A stretch of 64,000 bases of DNA from the NCBI GenBank assembly GCA_024401555.1, contig JAKSKV010000010.1, forward strand, positions 1 through 64,000, given 5' to 3'. The DNA is from Paludibacteraceae bacterium. GTDB taxonomy: Bacteria; Bacteroidota; Bacteroidia; Bacteroidales; Paludibacteraceae. The translations under genes were made by a program, and so were the position numbers. Shown here one piece after another: positions 17,532 to 27,230 of this stretch (the stretch's first letter is position 1; each line of letters opens with the position of its first letter). The notes under the pieces are model-generated. The model did not search any database and was not told the DNA's origin. It worked only from the letters and a program-made list of their open reading frames with translations.

Positions 17532-18245
17532 TTATTTTAAGTTGTTGATCCAACTCTTTAACAATGCGATATCCTCCGACTCACTGTTAAAACTGACATT
17601 GGTATGGTCGTAGTGAACCTTATCGGTTTTCCCCTCCAATACGTGGACGATATAACTTTGCTCGGCCATGCCGGGGTTTACCAAGAGGTAATCGTCATCC
17701 TTGGCGGAGGTGACGCCAACCAAGGCGTTATAACTCTTCCCCTCAGTCAGAAAAAGCCCCGCTGCGGCCCGTTCGCTGGCGCCATGGCAGTTGGTGCAGT
17801 TGGAAAAGAATTGGTTTTGGATGCGGTTGTAGCTCAAAAGATCCACTGTGACATGACCTCCTGTGATGAAGTTGTTTTTCCGTTGATCTTCATCGATTTT
17901 AATTGTGTGAAAGGCAGTGATTCGTTTGCGGCTCTTGTTGAGCAGCGCAATAGAGACCTCTTTCGCTTTCTCTGGGATTCCCGCCATGGTGAGGGTGATG
18001 CTATCGCCTAAGGCAGGTTTGCTGATTCCCTTGGATATTAGCGGGTACTCCCCCTCGTCGAAAGCGGCGATGACGATTGGATAGTCGACTGGCCATGTGG
18101 CTGTGTTTAGGAAATCTGCCGTGAGGGTGCAGGTGAGTCCGCCCACTTCGATCTCTTGCTTCTCTACGATGTCGCCGCTGTCGCAGGCGGAGAGAACTAT
18201 GGTCCACAAAATGGCCGACAGTGTATGTTTGGAAATTATTCTCAT
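17532..18245 (-). CDS. Mono-heme cytochrome c-like lipoprotein
   Basis: 237 residues. A lipoprotein signal ends at LSAC, so the protein should be envelope-anchored. One CxxCH heme-attachment motif is present, C150-T-N-C153-H154, preceded by Q-N-Q-F-F as in cytochrome c-like modules. The N-terminal part is a beta-rich domain. Its neighbours are a porin upstream and a RidA-like gene downstream. Likely an electron shuttle or a sensor of the redox operon. Confidence 0.75.
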   Translation of the reverse strand: MRIISKHTLSAILWTIVLSACDSGDIVEKQEIEVGGLTCTLTADFLNTATWPVDYPIVIAAFDEGEYPLISKGISKPALGDSITLTMAGIPEKAKEVSIALLNKSRKRITAFHTIKIDEDQRKNNFITGGHVTVDLLSYNRIQNQFFSNCTNCHGASERAAAGLFLTEGKSYNALVGVTSAKDDDYLLVNPGMAEQSYIVHVLEGKTDKVHYDHTNVSFNSESEDIALLKSWINNLK

Positions 18246-18266
18246 CTTCGATCTGCTTTTAGTGGT

Positions 18267-19514
18267 TTAGAAGGTGAATTGAAGCAACGCCATTCCTGTA
18301 TGGGTGGCAAGTCCGGTATCGTCGTTGTCTCGGTCCAATTGGGTTTCGTGACCATAGCGACCCATGTATTGGTACATCAGCTGCAATTTTAGGTTGCACT
18401 TCACAAAGTAGTAATTGAGTGCCATGGCTGGAGCGTTTAGGTATCCTTTCTTATCCAATCCGTTGCGGTTGAAAAAGTCGTAACGTAGGGCTGGCTGGAA
18501 CTTCGGCGTGACAAAATAGCCTGCCTGCGCATATCCGCCAATTAGACTGAAATCTTGCGTCTGTTGCATCCGCCTAGTCCAATTCATTCGTAGGTAATAG
18601 AACTCTCCCGAAAGAAATAGCCGGTGGAACAACCAAGAGGCTTCCACGCCGAACCTAAAGTCGTTGGCGCTCTCATCCTCCGCCTCCACATTGTAGTTGG
18701 CGGATAGTCCGAAAAGCAGTTTGTTGTTTTCTATGTCGGAAGGAATGCCTTGGTGGGTAGGCATTACGCCTAAAGGCATGAAGGCCATGCGCGCCGCGTA
18801 GAGTAGGGACGGCAGTCCTTTGTGGTCGTCGCTGGTGGTCTTGTTGGCAACGAGGCTTCCTCCGTTTCCATTGAAAACTCCCAATTGGTATTGGAACTTG
18901 TCTTTTACAATACCGTGCAACTGTACACCCAGGTCGAATCCCAAGCCAACCGTAGGATTGGTGGCGTTGAGGCTCATGTTGAGGTTCGCTGTGGTGGTCA
19001 GAGAGAGGGGAAGCGACGGAAACATAGTTTCGCCCAATGTGCAAAGATAACCTTGCGCGAATGGTACTTTAAATTTTCCCACACGGATGCGAAGTGCGTC
19101 ATTGGCATGGATGTCGAACCATGCTTGTTGCAATAGGTTTGCGCCGCTCTTGGCAGCGTTCATCGCCACATTGAAAGTGACGATCTTGAAGGCTCTTCCT
19201 GAAAAACCGATGATGGCGTTCGGAATGGCGAACCCGATGTTGGCCACGCGGTCTTGGTCGGCAAGGTTCAATCCTTCATCGTCGTAGTAGTTGTAGTTTC
19301 CTGTGGTCTGTACCAAAATGTAGGGTTTGAAGGCGAAGTCGCCAGCCTTGGTTTCAATGGAGAGTCCCTTTTTCTCATCGAGTCGAACCACGTCGCTCTC
19401 GATGAATTTGTCGTCTATCTCCTTGTACTCAATGGTGGCGGCGGAGAGGTTTGCCGCTATGGCGAACACTGCGAGGAAGAATGTGTATTGTATTTTGGAA
19501 ATAATCGTATGCAT
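18267..19514 (-). CDS. Outer-membrane porin, phosphate-selective porin O/P-like
   Basis: 415 residues with a signal peptide ending NLSAA. It shows alternating beta strands throughout, an early RIRVGKFKVPFAQ segment typical of OprO/P-type porins, and a final aromatic residue (LLQFTF). It sits between the di-heme oxidoreductase and the heme lipoprotein, spaced 21-26 bases from each. The transported solute cannot be told from sequence. Confidence 0.75.
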   Translation of the reverse strand: MHTIISKIQYTFFLAVFAIAANLSAATIEYKEIDDKFIESDVVRLDEKKGLSIETKAGDFAFKPYILVQTTGNYNYYDDEGLNLADQDRVANIGFAIPNAIIGFSGRAFKIVTFNVAMNAAKSGANLLQQAWFDIHANDALRIRVGKFKVPFAQGYLCTLGETMFPSLPLSLTTTANLNMSLNATNPTVGLGFDLGVQLHGIVKDKFQYQLGVFNGNGGSLVANKTTSDDHKGLPSLLYAARMAFMPLGVMPTHQGIPSDIENNKLLFGLSANYNVEAEDESANDFRFGVEASWLFHRLFLSGEFYYLRMNWTRRMQQTQDFSLIGGYAQAGYFVTPKFQPALRYDFFNRNGLDKKGYLNAPAMALNYYFVKCNLKLQLMYQYMGRYGHETQLDRDNDDTGLATHTGMALLQFTF

Positions 19515-19540
19515 GATAATCTATTTTATAGGGTTTAATC

Positions 19541-20941
19541 TTATAGTGTTTCAAGAAAGACGATCAACGCGCGTCGATCCTCTTTGTCTAACTTTTTGAA
19601 TAATTCTCTGGAAACGGCTCCTTCGCCTCCGTGCCATAGGATGGCCTCTTGCAAGCTTCTTGCTCTTCCATCGTGGAGAAACTGTGAGTGTCCGTTCACG
19701 ATCTCCTGCAATCCAATACCCCATAGTGGAGTGGTTCGCCACTCACAGCCGAATGCCTCTCCTGATTTGAGGTGGTCGTCTAATTCGGGTCCCATGTCAT
19801 GGAGTAAGAAGTCTGAATAGGGGTGGATGGTTTGTCCACCGAGCCAAGGGAGTCGGGTGCCGTTGAGAAGTACGCTTCCTTCTGGCTTAGTGTGAAGCGT
19901 AGGGAGGTGGCAGAGATTGCATTTCGCCGCATAAAAGGCAGCTTCGCCCTTTTTTGTGACAGCGTTGTTCACATATCTGCGGGCGGGAACGCCCAAGCAT
20001 TGCATATAGAGATCCACATCCTCCATGTCTTCAGAGGAGACCTCTATGCCGTGGTAAAGGGCAGAACTTTGTGACTGACCTGCGCATACCTCTTCTGGGT
20101 ATCGGGTGCTGGTGATGCCCATATCGCTGGAGTAACCCAACTCCACGGTCAGGTCGGCGTGTTGTGCCTTGTTGCCCGAAACGCCGATTTGTCGTACGCC
20201 TCGTTCCGTAATGTAGTTCAGCCTTCCGCTGATGCCATATTCGGGGTAGTTGCTTAGCTTCTCCACTTTCAGTAATTCATCTTTGTCGAGGGCCATGATT
20301 TGTCCCATGCCGACGTGCCTTAAAGGTATTCTGACTGAAATGTAAAGATCTTCAGGTGCGATGCTATCTGCATACCAATCGGTGATGGTGTAGTGTGGGG
20401 TTTGTAAACTATATTCCTCTCCATCGGGAAAAGAAAATTTCTCTTCGGTGTAGGTGACGTGTAGTTTGCCTTCCGCTTGCGAACCATAGATGGTCTGGTC
20501 GTGTAACACACGTCCGTAATTACGGAAAAAAGCTCCATTTTTTCGGGTGAGATAGACCAACATCGAAGAGAAACCATAGTTGCCGCTGCCCCCTTGTGAG
20601 AAGAGGGAAGAGGGTGTTCTTCCCGCATTTTTGTGGCAACTTCCGCAGGAATAACCCGCATAGACTGGACCTAATCCGTTCTCTTCCGTATAAGGATTGT
20701 CGTAGAGCAAATCTCCGTTGTTGAACCGCGAGGTGAGACTTCCTGTCACCCAAGAGGCTGGCATGTCGTATGCCTTGCTGGAGGAACTGAAAATTGTGGA
20801 TCGACCCGCTGAAAGCTCATCAAATAGGGCGATGTCGCCATTGGGTTTTGTGATGAGTCCCTCCTCCAACGATTCTTTCTCGCATGCATGGATCACCAGC
20901 GTGAGCAGTGTGATGAATGTGAATTTTATGAATGATTTCAT
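19541..20941 (-). CDS. Di-heme oxidoreductase (putative peroxidase, DUF1111/DHOR family)
   Basis: 466 residues. Lipoprotein signal (VIHAC). Two heme c motifs are visible: C99-G-S-C102-H103 and C341-N-L-C344-H345, with family landmarks GLGPVYAGYSCGSCH, WLGGQTIHPYSDFLLHDMG and a GRARSLQEAILWHGGE motif near the end. In Bacteroidota this family occurs next to imelysins, as here, and is thought to take part in periplasmic redox processing of metals or thiols. Confidence 0.85.
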   Translation of the reverse strand: MKSFIKFTFITLLTLVIHACEKESLEEGLITKPNGDIALFDELSAGRSTIFSSSSKAYDMPASWVTGSLTSRFNNGDLLYDNPYTEENGLGPVYAGYSCGSCHKNAGRTPSSLFSQGGSGNYGFSSMLVYLTRKNGAFFRNYGRVLHDQTIYGSQAEGKLHVTYTEEKFSFPDGEEYSLQTPHYTITDWYADSIAPEDLYISVRIPLRHVGMGQIMALDKDELLKVEKLSNYPEYGISGRLNYITERGVRQIGVSGNKAQHADLTVELGYSSDMGITSTRYPEEVCAGQSQSSALYHGIEVSSEDMEDVDLYMQCLGVPARRYVNNAVTKKGEAAFYAAKCNLCHLPTLHTKPEGSVLLNGTRLPWLGGQTIHPYSDFLLHDMGPELDDHLKSGEAFGCEWRTTPLWGIGLQEIVNGHSQFLHDGRARSLQEAILWHGGEGAVSRELFKKLDKEDRRALIVFLETL

Positions 20942-20995
20942 GTTTGGGTGGGAAAAGTGTAAATAGAATTGAATGATGGATTGTTATCCATTTAA

Positions 20996-21033
20996 AGGTT
21001 AACCTTATGGAATGGATTCCGTAAGGTTAACCT
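20996..21033. promoter_or_regulatory. Near-perfect 38-base inverted repeat between imelysin and di-heme genes
   Basis: AGGTTAACCTTA (20996-21007) is mirrored by TAAGGTTAACCT (21022-21033), and the inner bases also pair almost completely, leaving a GG centre. Each outer arm itself contains the palindrome AGGTTAACCT. On the minus strand no T-run follows, so a protein-binding operator, attenuator or mRNA stabiliser fits better than a terminator. Confidence 0.6.
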
Positions 21034-21058
21034 GGCAAAGTAAGAATTGTATATATGC

Positions 21059-22192
21059 TTATTTCACAACTCGTTTAATTTTTTCAAAAGAATCTGTCAA
21101 ATCAGCGCATTTGGACATAGCCTCCTTGATTTCAGTGGACGCGTTCAGATTGTTTCTGAAGGGAGCAGGAATGGCGTCTATCGCTTTATAGGCCGATTGG
21201 ATGGCACTTCGAATCTCTTGGTCGAGAGCCTTGTCGCTTTGCGCGACGATTCCGGATAGGGATCGCTCGTCGCCAGGACTGTTCAGATCTTCTATGTTGT
21301 CGGAAAGGGTGCCCAAGTAGGAGTGTTGGATACTCAAGATATTGTTCTTGTAGTCTTCCAAGGAGTTCCATGAATACCATGATTCCACATCCTCAACATT
21401 TTTATTCTCGAAAGGACCTCCGATCTTTTGCTCTCCAACCTCGCCGGAGATGTCTGTGCAACCATCTACGATTTGCGCAATGACGTCGGCTTGGGTTTTG
21501 AATAATTGATCGTACATGTTCGGTTGTTTGAATCTGCTGCCGAATCCGTCAGCCGCCTCATCTGGCTCTAATTCCTCTACCAAAGCGTTGTCGGCTGTAT
21601 TTAACCCTTCGCTGCCGTTCCAGTAATACCACAATTTGAAACTGTCGTCTCTTAATCCTGTGGCCACGGCCACCATGTACTCTTTGTAGCGGTCACTGAT
21701 GGTAGCCGCATTTCTGGCTTGACCGTTCTCGAAAAGAAGATACTCCAGTGTGTGGAAACCTCTTACCGTGGCACCCAGACCCTCTACGTCAAATTCGATG
21801 TCGCTGCTGACGTACTTTTCGATTTGCACCTTGTCTAATGGCCATGAATCCAAAGAGGGATCCAAACTATAGGTGGCAGCTGGTCCGAATAAGAAGGCCT
21901 CGCTCTCTTCCCAAGGAAGTCGTGTGGCGCGCCATGCGTCGCAAGCCTTTTGCAAATCGGCTTGTGTGCCGCTTGCGGCAAATGCCTCTACTGCGGCCAA
22001 AAGGGATGCTGAGGCTTGCTTCTGCTTTGCGTAGGTGGGGATCACGATACCATCTACATAGTTGTTGATCACTTTGGTGTAGGCCTCGTTGTAATCTTGA
22101 GCCAAACCATTTCCATCTTTCTCTTCGTCCTTTTCACATGCGGAGAAGAGCGATGCGGCCAAACCGCAAACGAGTAAAAATTTCTTGTTCAT
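21059..22192 (-). CDS. Imelysin family lipoprotein (M75)
   Basis: 377 residues. Lipoprotein signal ending FSAC; mostly alpha-helical. It has the conserved imelysin GxHxxE motif (G145, H147, E150 in GFHTLEYLLF) and the WPLDKVQIEKY region. Imelysins are periplasmic or surface metal-binding proteins linked to iron uptake and oxidative stress. It follows a porin gene and precedes the di-heme oxidoreductase, from which it is separated by the long inverted repeat. Confidence 0.88.
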   Translation of the reverse strand: MNKKFLLVCGLAASLFSACEKDEEKDGNGLAQDYNEAYTKVINNYVDGIVIPTYAKQKQASASLLAAVEAFAASGTQADLQKACDAWRATRLPWEESEAFLFGPAATYSLDPSLDSWPLDKVQIEKYVSSDIEFDVEGLGATVRGFHTLEYLLFENGQARNAATISDRYKEYMVAVATGLRDDSFKLWYYWNGSEGLNTADNALVEELEPDEAADGFGSRFKQPNMYDQLFKTQADVIAQIVDGCTDISGEVGEQKIGGPFENKNVEDVESWYSWNSLEDYKNNILSIQHSYLGTLSDNIEDLNSPGDERSLSGIVAQSDKALDQEIRSAIQSAYKAIDAIPAPFRNNLNASTEIKEAMSKCADLTDSFEKIKRVVK

Positions 22193-22235
22193 TTTTTTGT
22201 TTTATTATTGTAATTTATATCTTGTTTTACAGTTC

Positions 22236-23579
22236 TTAATCCTTGACGGATTTTCCAAGTCTTGTCATCCAAGCCAGATAGGCCACACCAAGAGAGAAGG
22301 TGTTTTCGCTATGGTAATTTCCTCTATCTACCCAACGATGCGAGTAGTCTGCCTTGATGACTAAGTTTTTGAGAGGAAAATAGTTGATGCCAGCCGTGAA
22401 GATATCCTTCTTATAACGTGGATCTATCGCTACAGCTCCCTCTACGCTTTGCATGCTGTTGTAGTATTCGTAGCGTATAAAAGGAATGATACTCAACTTC
22501 TCTGAGATGAGGTTGCCGAAATCATATCCCAATTCCGCATACCAGGTGAGTGCGCTCTCCGCCACTTGATCCCTTGGAAAGAGTGAGATTCTGCCCGTCT
22601 TAGGCATGGTGACGTTGATTTTTGAGAGCTCCTCGCTCTCCCCGATTCTTCCCCACAAAAAGTTAGTACGGGCGGTGAATCTGTGGCCTACGTACTGCGC
22701 ATCAGCGCTTAGGACGACGACTGGGACGTCAATCGCCTCCATTTTTTTAGGTTTGGTGGAGTTGCCGGAGGTTTTCGGTCCGTAGTAACCGGAAAGCCCA
22801 AATCGAGGCGAATGGTCTCCCTTGAATTCGAACCGGTAGGCCAATGCGGGATTGGTCATGGTCTGCACCTCGAACATGGTTTGTCTGCCCCGTTGGATGA
22901 AATTTGCGCGTGAGAAGTAGTTGGGATCCAATCCATTCACACACATGACATTATAGTTGAACTTGCCGATAGTGCCCAAAAGTGCGATACCTGTTTCGTG
23001 CCAAGTGCAGGGCAACAGGGTGGATTCTCCCTCAGGACGCTTGGCGCCGAAGAAGAAGATGGGTTCGTGGTGTGCGTTGGTAAGGCCAACGGGAACGATC
23101 ATGTGTCCCATTCTGAGTTGTAGGGCCTTGTTGAATATCTTGGTGATGTGGAATTGCTCGATGGCTACCTCGCCTCCTTTCTCCACCTCCATCTCGTACT
23201 CGCCAGCCTCATCGTATTCATACTCGATGCCGGATCCGGTTCCTCCATATTCGAACTCTATCTCCGAACTTAATATCCAGGTGGGGGAAAACTTGAAATC
23301 CATGGCGATGATAAAGCGGGGAATGGAGACTTGGGAACGACTGTCCTCTTCAGAACCCTTTTCGTAGAAACTGTTTGGTCCGTAGTCGAAGTGTTGGTAA
23401 AGCATCTCTCCATATCCACCGAGACGGAACCTCCAATCTCCATAATCTTTGGGATCCACCCTCAGGTTGTAGGTTCGTTTCTTCTGTACCTCTGCATGGA
23501 TGGTGTCGGAAATCTCTGCGGATGCGTTGGTTGCGCATAGGCATGCTGTTGTGATGATTGCTGCTATTCCTCTTTTCAT
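22236..23579 (-). CDS. Outer-membrane porin heading the imelysin operon
   Basis: 447 residues from the ATG at 23579, chosen because it opens a normal signal peptide (MKRGIAAIITTACLCATNASA); an ATG 24 bases upstream adds a basic extension. It is a 16-strand-type porin with RLGGYGEMLYQHFDY, a loop rich in Glu/Tyr, and QLRMGHMIVPVGL, as in O/P-type porins. It lies 44 bases upstream of imelysin. Paired with the second porin in the operon, it suggests uptake of a specific anion or metal complex, but this is inference. Confidence 0.72.
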   Translation of the reverse strand: MKRGIAAIITTACLCATNASAEISDTIHAEVQKKRTYNLRVDPKDYGDWRFRLGGYGEMLYQHFDYGPNSFYEKGSEEDSRSQVSIPRFIIAMDFKFSPTWILSSEIEFEYGGTGSGIEYEYDEAGEYEMEVEKGGEVAIEQFHITKIFNKALQLRMGHMIVPVGLTNAHHEPIFFFGAKRPEGESTLLPCTWHETGIALLGTIGKFNYNVMCVNGLDPNYFSRANFIQRGRQTMFEVQTMTNPALAYRFEFKGDHSPRFGLSGYYGPKTSGNSTKPKKMEAIDVPVVVLSADAQYVGHRFTARTNFLWGRIGESEELSKINVTMPKTGRISLFPRDQVAESALTWYAELGYDFGNLISEKLSIIPFIRYEYYNSMQSVEGAVAIDPRYKKDIFTAGINYFPLKNLVIKADYSHRWVDRGNYHSENTFSLGVAYLAWMTRLGKSVKD

Positions 23580-24034
23580 GATTCTCTTTTTTTTACGATG
23601 CAAAATTCGGATGAATGAGGAGGGCGTTCAATTACAAAAAATGATTAAAAACCCATTGGGCGGGTAGCTAAATGTTGTAATGCGTGTTGAGGAAATAAGG
23701 TGGAGTGGTGAGGTATGCCTCAATGAACCCGGCGGAAGTCAATAAATAGCGAGGGAACCCTTTCCCAAGGATTCCCCCGCATGGATTTACACTTTTCCTT
23801 ATGTGGTTCACAATGTAGAAATATTCAATTATGGCTTACTTTTTTTCTACTGTGAAATAACTAACTGTCTTACTTCTTAAGACAATGCAAAATTAGAATA
23901 TCTATCTTTTTGTGTCCATCGCAAGTTATGGGGATAGTGTTGGCTGAAGTGACTAATTGTGGGGATTATATTAATAATAGATAAAAAAAAGCGACCTCAT
24001 CAGTCGCTTTTTTATGGATGGTTCCGTATGAATG
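23580..24034. other. Intergenic region between porin and GH95 genes
   Basis: About 455 bases without a credible gene. It contains a 7-bp hairpin at 23866-23884 (TGTCTTA / TAAGACA) and the GH95 terminator near its end. The promoter of the porin operon should lie near 23600 but shows no clean TAnnTTTG box. Confidence 0.5.
23983..24013 (-). terminator. Terminator of GH95 gene
   Basis: AGCGAC (23990-23995) pairs with GTCGCT (24003-24008), flanked by A and T runs on both sides, so it can act in both directions. Confidence 0.75.
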
Positions 24035-27016
24035 TTACTTCACGCAGAATTTTATTTGTTGTTGTGTCTCATTTTGTCGCATCACCACGCAATAGATTCC
24101 TGTGGGAAGAGGCGTGTAGTCACCGAAGCGTAGGTGCTTGTTGCCTTGGCTGGAGAAAGTGGAAAGCGTTTCTCCCTTGAGGTTGATGAGCTGAATGGTG
24201 TAGTTCGCTTCGCTTTCTGTCGAGATCTGAAGATCGACTTTACCCTCTGAAATGGATAGAAGATGCATCCATTGCGAATCATTGTTTGGAAGATCGGTGA
24301 GGGAGACGTCGTTTGTTGGATCCAATTCCAGTTCGAACCAATCGATGTTCATCAGGAAGTTACTCTCTCCCGTGTATTTCAAAGTGATTTTTTGCACGCC
24401 TTTCTCTAAATTCACCTTTGATTCCTCCACATACCAATCGTTCCATCCGTCACTCTTCTCCGGATCGACAGTGATCTTTCCGACCACCTTTCCTGTCGAG
24501 TCCTGCATTGCGATGGTGCTTGGATCAGCGGCGTCCGTCGCCACATTGGCGCGGAAGATGTATGCGCCCGCTTGGGGAGCGTCGATTAGGTATTGAGACC
24601 AGTCTCCGTCGTTGATCCATCCCAAGTTCAAGACTCCCTCTTTGTCAGGCTCTATTTGGACACCTTCCATGGCGATGTAATCCTCCGCTTCGATGCGGGC
24701 AGGGATGACGATCGCTTCGTAGGGCATATTGGTCAATTTCAAGTTCGCGTCAAACTCGTAACGTTCACCCGCCTTGGTCTCTATGGATATTTTATTTCCA
24801 TTGGCTTGTAGGTTGAGTGTGCCACCACATTGCGAGGTGATCGCTACATGATCCAATTTCCTATCACGCCAAGCCATGGAGTCCACTACGAATCCGCCGC
24901 GGGCGCATAGTCCCGAGACTGAACCCTTCTGCCATTGGGAAGGGAGTGCGGGTAATAATTGGATCTTGTTGTTATGGCTCTGTAAAAGCATCTCGTTGAT
25001 GCCGGAGACCGCACCGAAGTTACCGTCGATCTGGAACGGTGGGTGGGCGTCAAAAAGGTTGTTGTAGGTTCTGTCTGGTGTCAACAACATGCGGATCAGT
25101 GTATAGGCGTGGTCGCCATCGTGTAGGCGTGCCCATAGATTGATCTTCCATGCGAGGGACCATCCTGTCGCCAAATCGCCACGTTGTTTCAACGTGTTTT
25201 TGGCACCCTCCGCCAAATCAGGGGTTTCGTCCACGGTGATTTGTGCGCTTGGGAACATGCCATAGAGGTGGGAGACGTGGCGGTGGTCGCTGCGCGGATC
25301 ATCCCAATCGTCAAACCACTCCTGCAATTGGTTGTATCTACCGATTTTATGAGGCGGCAGACGCTTTACGGCAGCCTGCATCTTACCTCTAAATTCCGCA
25401 TCTACCCCTAATATTTCAGAAGCTTGGCTGGTATAGTTTAGAACGTCGCGGATGATTTGGTTGTCCATGGTAGGTGCGAAGCAGACGTTGTAGCCGCTGT
25501 GTGCGTTCTCTGGGGAACAGCTGGGTGCGGTCACCAAATATTTTTTGCCCGAAACCGGTTCCTCGACCATGCTGTTCAAGAAGAATTGGGCAGCACCCTT
25601 CATGGTAGGATAGACCTCCTTCAAGAAATCCTTTTCGGTAGGGTGGAAGAGGTAATGTTCCCAAAGGTGTGTACATAACCATCCCGCGCCGGTCGGCCAT
25701 AATCCCCAAGCACCATCGATAGGTGCACAACGGTTCCATAAGTCGGTGTTGTGGTGTTCCACCCATCCTTCGTTCACGCCCCAGTGAACCTTGGCGGTCT
25801 TCTCTCCTTGCGGTACCATCGCCTTGATCTTGTCGAAAAGTGGGGTGGCGCACTCCGTCAGGTTGGCTGATTCCGCCATCCAGTAATTCATCTCCAAGTT
25901 GATGTTGGTGGTGTATTTGCTGCCCCAAATAGGGTTGGTGTCCTTGTTCCAAATTCCCTGTAGGTTGGCAGGTTGTCCTCCTGTGCGTGAACTGGCGATC
26001 AAGAGGTAGCGGCCATATTGATAGTAGAGTTCCACGAAGTCGGGGTCGTTGGTCGTGTTGAAATTCTTGACACGGCTGGTGGTGATATCTCCTGCGCTGC
26101 TGTGAGCCTCTCCCACGTCCAAACGGACACGGTTGAAAAGCGCTTGGTAATCTTTTAAGTGATCCGCTAAAATCTCGTTGTAACTCTTCTTCATCACCTT
26201 GCTCATCACCTCGGAGGCTCGTGCGCCTGGATTGCCTGACACGTCGGAGCAGGAGTTGAAATTGGAGGCGGTGGTGAGAATCAGGGTGGCGCTGTTGGCT
26301 CCTGAAATGGTGAATTTGTTATTGGCTAACGAAACATTACCCCCGTCAGCCACCACATTCAAACGGTTTTGGAATTTGATGGAGTTGACCGTCACGTCAT
26401 AGACCATGGTCTCTCCATTGGCTGATAGATAATTGTTCCTGTGAGGTGTGGTCATCGTCGCACTACATGAGATCTTGCCGGGTTGGTCCGCCGTGAGTCG
26501 TACCACGATGACATGGTCTGGGTAACTGGCGAAATATTCGCGGGTATAGGTGACACCGTTGTGTTTGTATTGCGTCTTGGCGATGGCTGTGGTGAGATCC
26601 AATTCCCTGTAGTAGTTGGTTGCTCCACTGTGTGAAAACGATAACTCCAGATTGCCTACAGGTTGGAAACTGGCTGGACCTGGTCCGATCATGTTGTTGC
26701 TGACAATTGATTCTGCGGAGGCGTAGTTCCCTGAGAAAAGTGCCTGACGTGCTTGTTGCAGATAATTGGCGGCGCCCGATTTGTTGTTGTCGCCAGGTCC
26801 GCCAGACCATACGGTTCCTTCGTTGAGGCCGATGATATCCTTCGACACACCGCCATAAACCAAACCGCCCATGTAGCCGTTTCCGATAGGGAGGGCATCC
26901 GTAAAACTACTTCCCGCATCCGAACTGTACCAAAGTACCATCGGGCGTGCATTGACTGTTGTGGTTACAAGGAACAGTAATCCCGTAATCACTTTAAAAA
27001 ATCGTAGTGCTTTCAT
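24035..27016 (-). CDS. GH95 alpha-L-fucosidase/galactosidase with CBM6 and T9SS sorting tail
   Basis: 993 residues with a signal peptide. The catalytic part shows the GH95 landmarks: DALPIGNGYMGG near the N-terminus, NINLEMNYW (371-379), SPEN with E503, and FQIDGNFG with D664, matching the family's asparagine pair, acid and aspartate positions. After the usual C-terminal beta domain comes a CBM6-type module (about 770-900, opening IEAEDY and holding NDGDW and MNIDWFELE). A T9SS type A tail follows, ending in Y-x-V-x-M and a Lys-rich C-terminus. Expected to be secreted and to release terminal fucose or galactose from plant or host glycans. Single-gene unit with its own promoter and terminator. 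Confidence 0.9.
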   Translation of the reverse strand: MKALRFFKVITGLLFLVTTTVNARPMVLWYSSDAGSSFTDALPIGNGYMGGLVYGGVSKDIIGLNEGTVWSGGPGDNNKSGAANYLQQARQALFSGNYASAESIVSNNMIGPGPASFQPVGNLELSFSHSGATNYYRELDLTTAIAKTQYKHNGVTYTREYFASYPDHVIVVRLTADQPGKISCSATMTTPHRNNYLSANGETMVYDVTVNSIKFQNRLNVVADGGNVSLANNKFTISGANSATLILTTASNFNSCSDVSGNPGARASEVMSKVMKKSYNEILADHLKDYQALFNRVRLDVGEAHSSAGDITTSRVKNFNTTNDPDFVELYYQYGRYLLIASSRTGGQPANLQGIWNKDTNPIWGSKYTTNINLEMNYWMAESANLTECATPLFDKIKAMVPQGEKTAKVHWGVNEGWVEHHNTDLWNRCAPIDGAWGLWPTGAGWLCTHLWEHYLFHPTEKDFLKEVYPTMKGAAQFFLNSMVEEPVSGKKYLVTAPSCSPENAHSGYNVCFAPTMDNQIIRDVLNYTSQASEILGVDAEFRGKMQAAVKRLPPHKIGRYNQLQEWFDDWDDPRSDHRHVSHLYGMFPSAQITVDETPDLAEGAKNTLKQRGDLATGWSLAWKINLWARLHDGDHAYTLIRMLLTPDRTYNNLFDAHPPFQIDGNFGAVSGINEMLLQSHNNKIQLLPALPSQWQKGSVSGLCARGGFVVDSMAWRDRKLDHVAITSQCGGTLNLQANGNKISIETKAGERYEFDANLKLTNMPYEAIVIPARIEAEDYIAMEGVQIEPDKEGVLNLGWINDGDWSQYLIDAPQAGAYIFRANVATDAADPSTIAMQDSTGKVVGKITVDPEKSDGWNDWYVEESKVNLEKGVQKITLKYTGESNFLMNIDWFELELDPTNDVSLTDLPNNDSQWMHLLSISEGKVDLQISTESEANYTIQLINLKGETLSTFSSQGNKHLRFGDYTPLPTGIYCVVMRQNETQQQIKFCVK

Positions 27017-27125
27017 GTTGCTTACTTGTGTTTTTCAATTGCTTTTCAATGGTTAGAGCCTCTGCCCTAATCTTTTTTTTTGACAATCAGTGTGTTGCTA
27101 TCAATAGATGTAAGTGTTCTTCGCG

Positions 27126-27133
27126 CAAATATA
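27126..27133 (-). promoter_or_regulatory. -7 box for GH95 gene
   Basis: TATATTTG on the minus strand, about 110 bases before the GH95 start. Confidence 0.45.
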
Positions 27134-27230
27134 ATCGTTTTATTTTATATACGCAATGATGTTGGCAATATGCCCTATGGGGATGCTACAAATGTATAGA
27201 GTCGCTTGAGAAGGAATTTTTATCGCTTCT

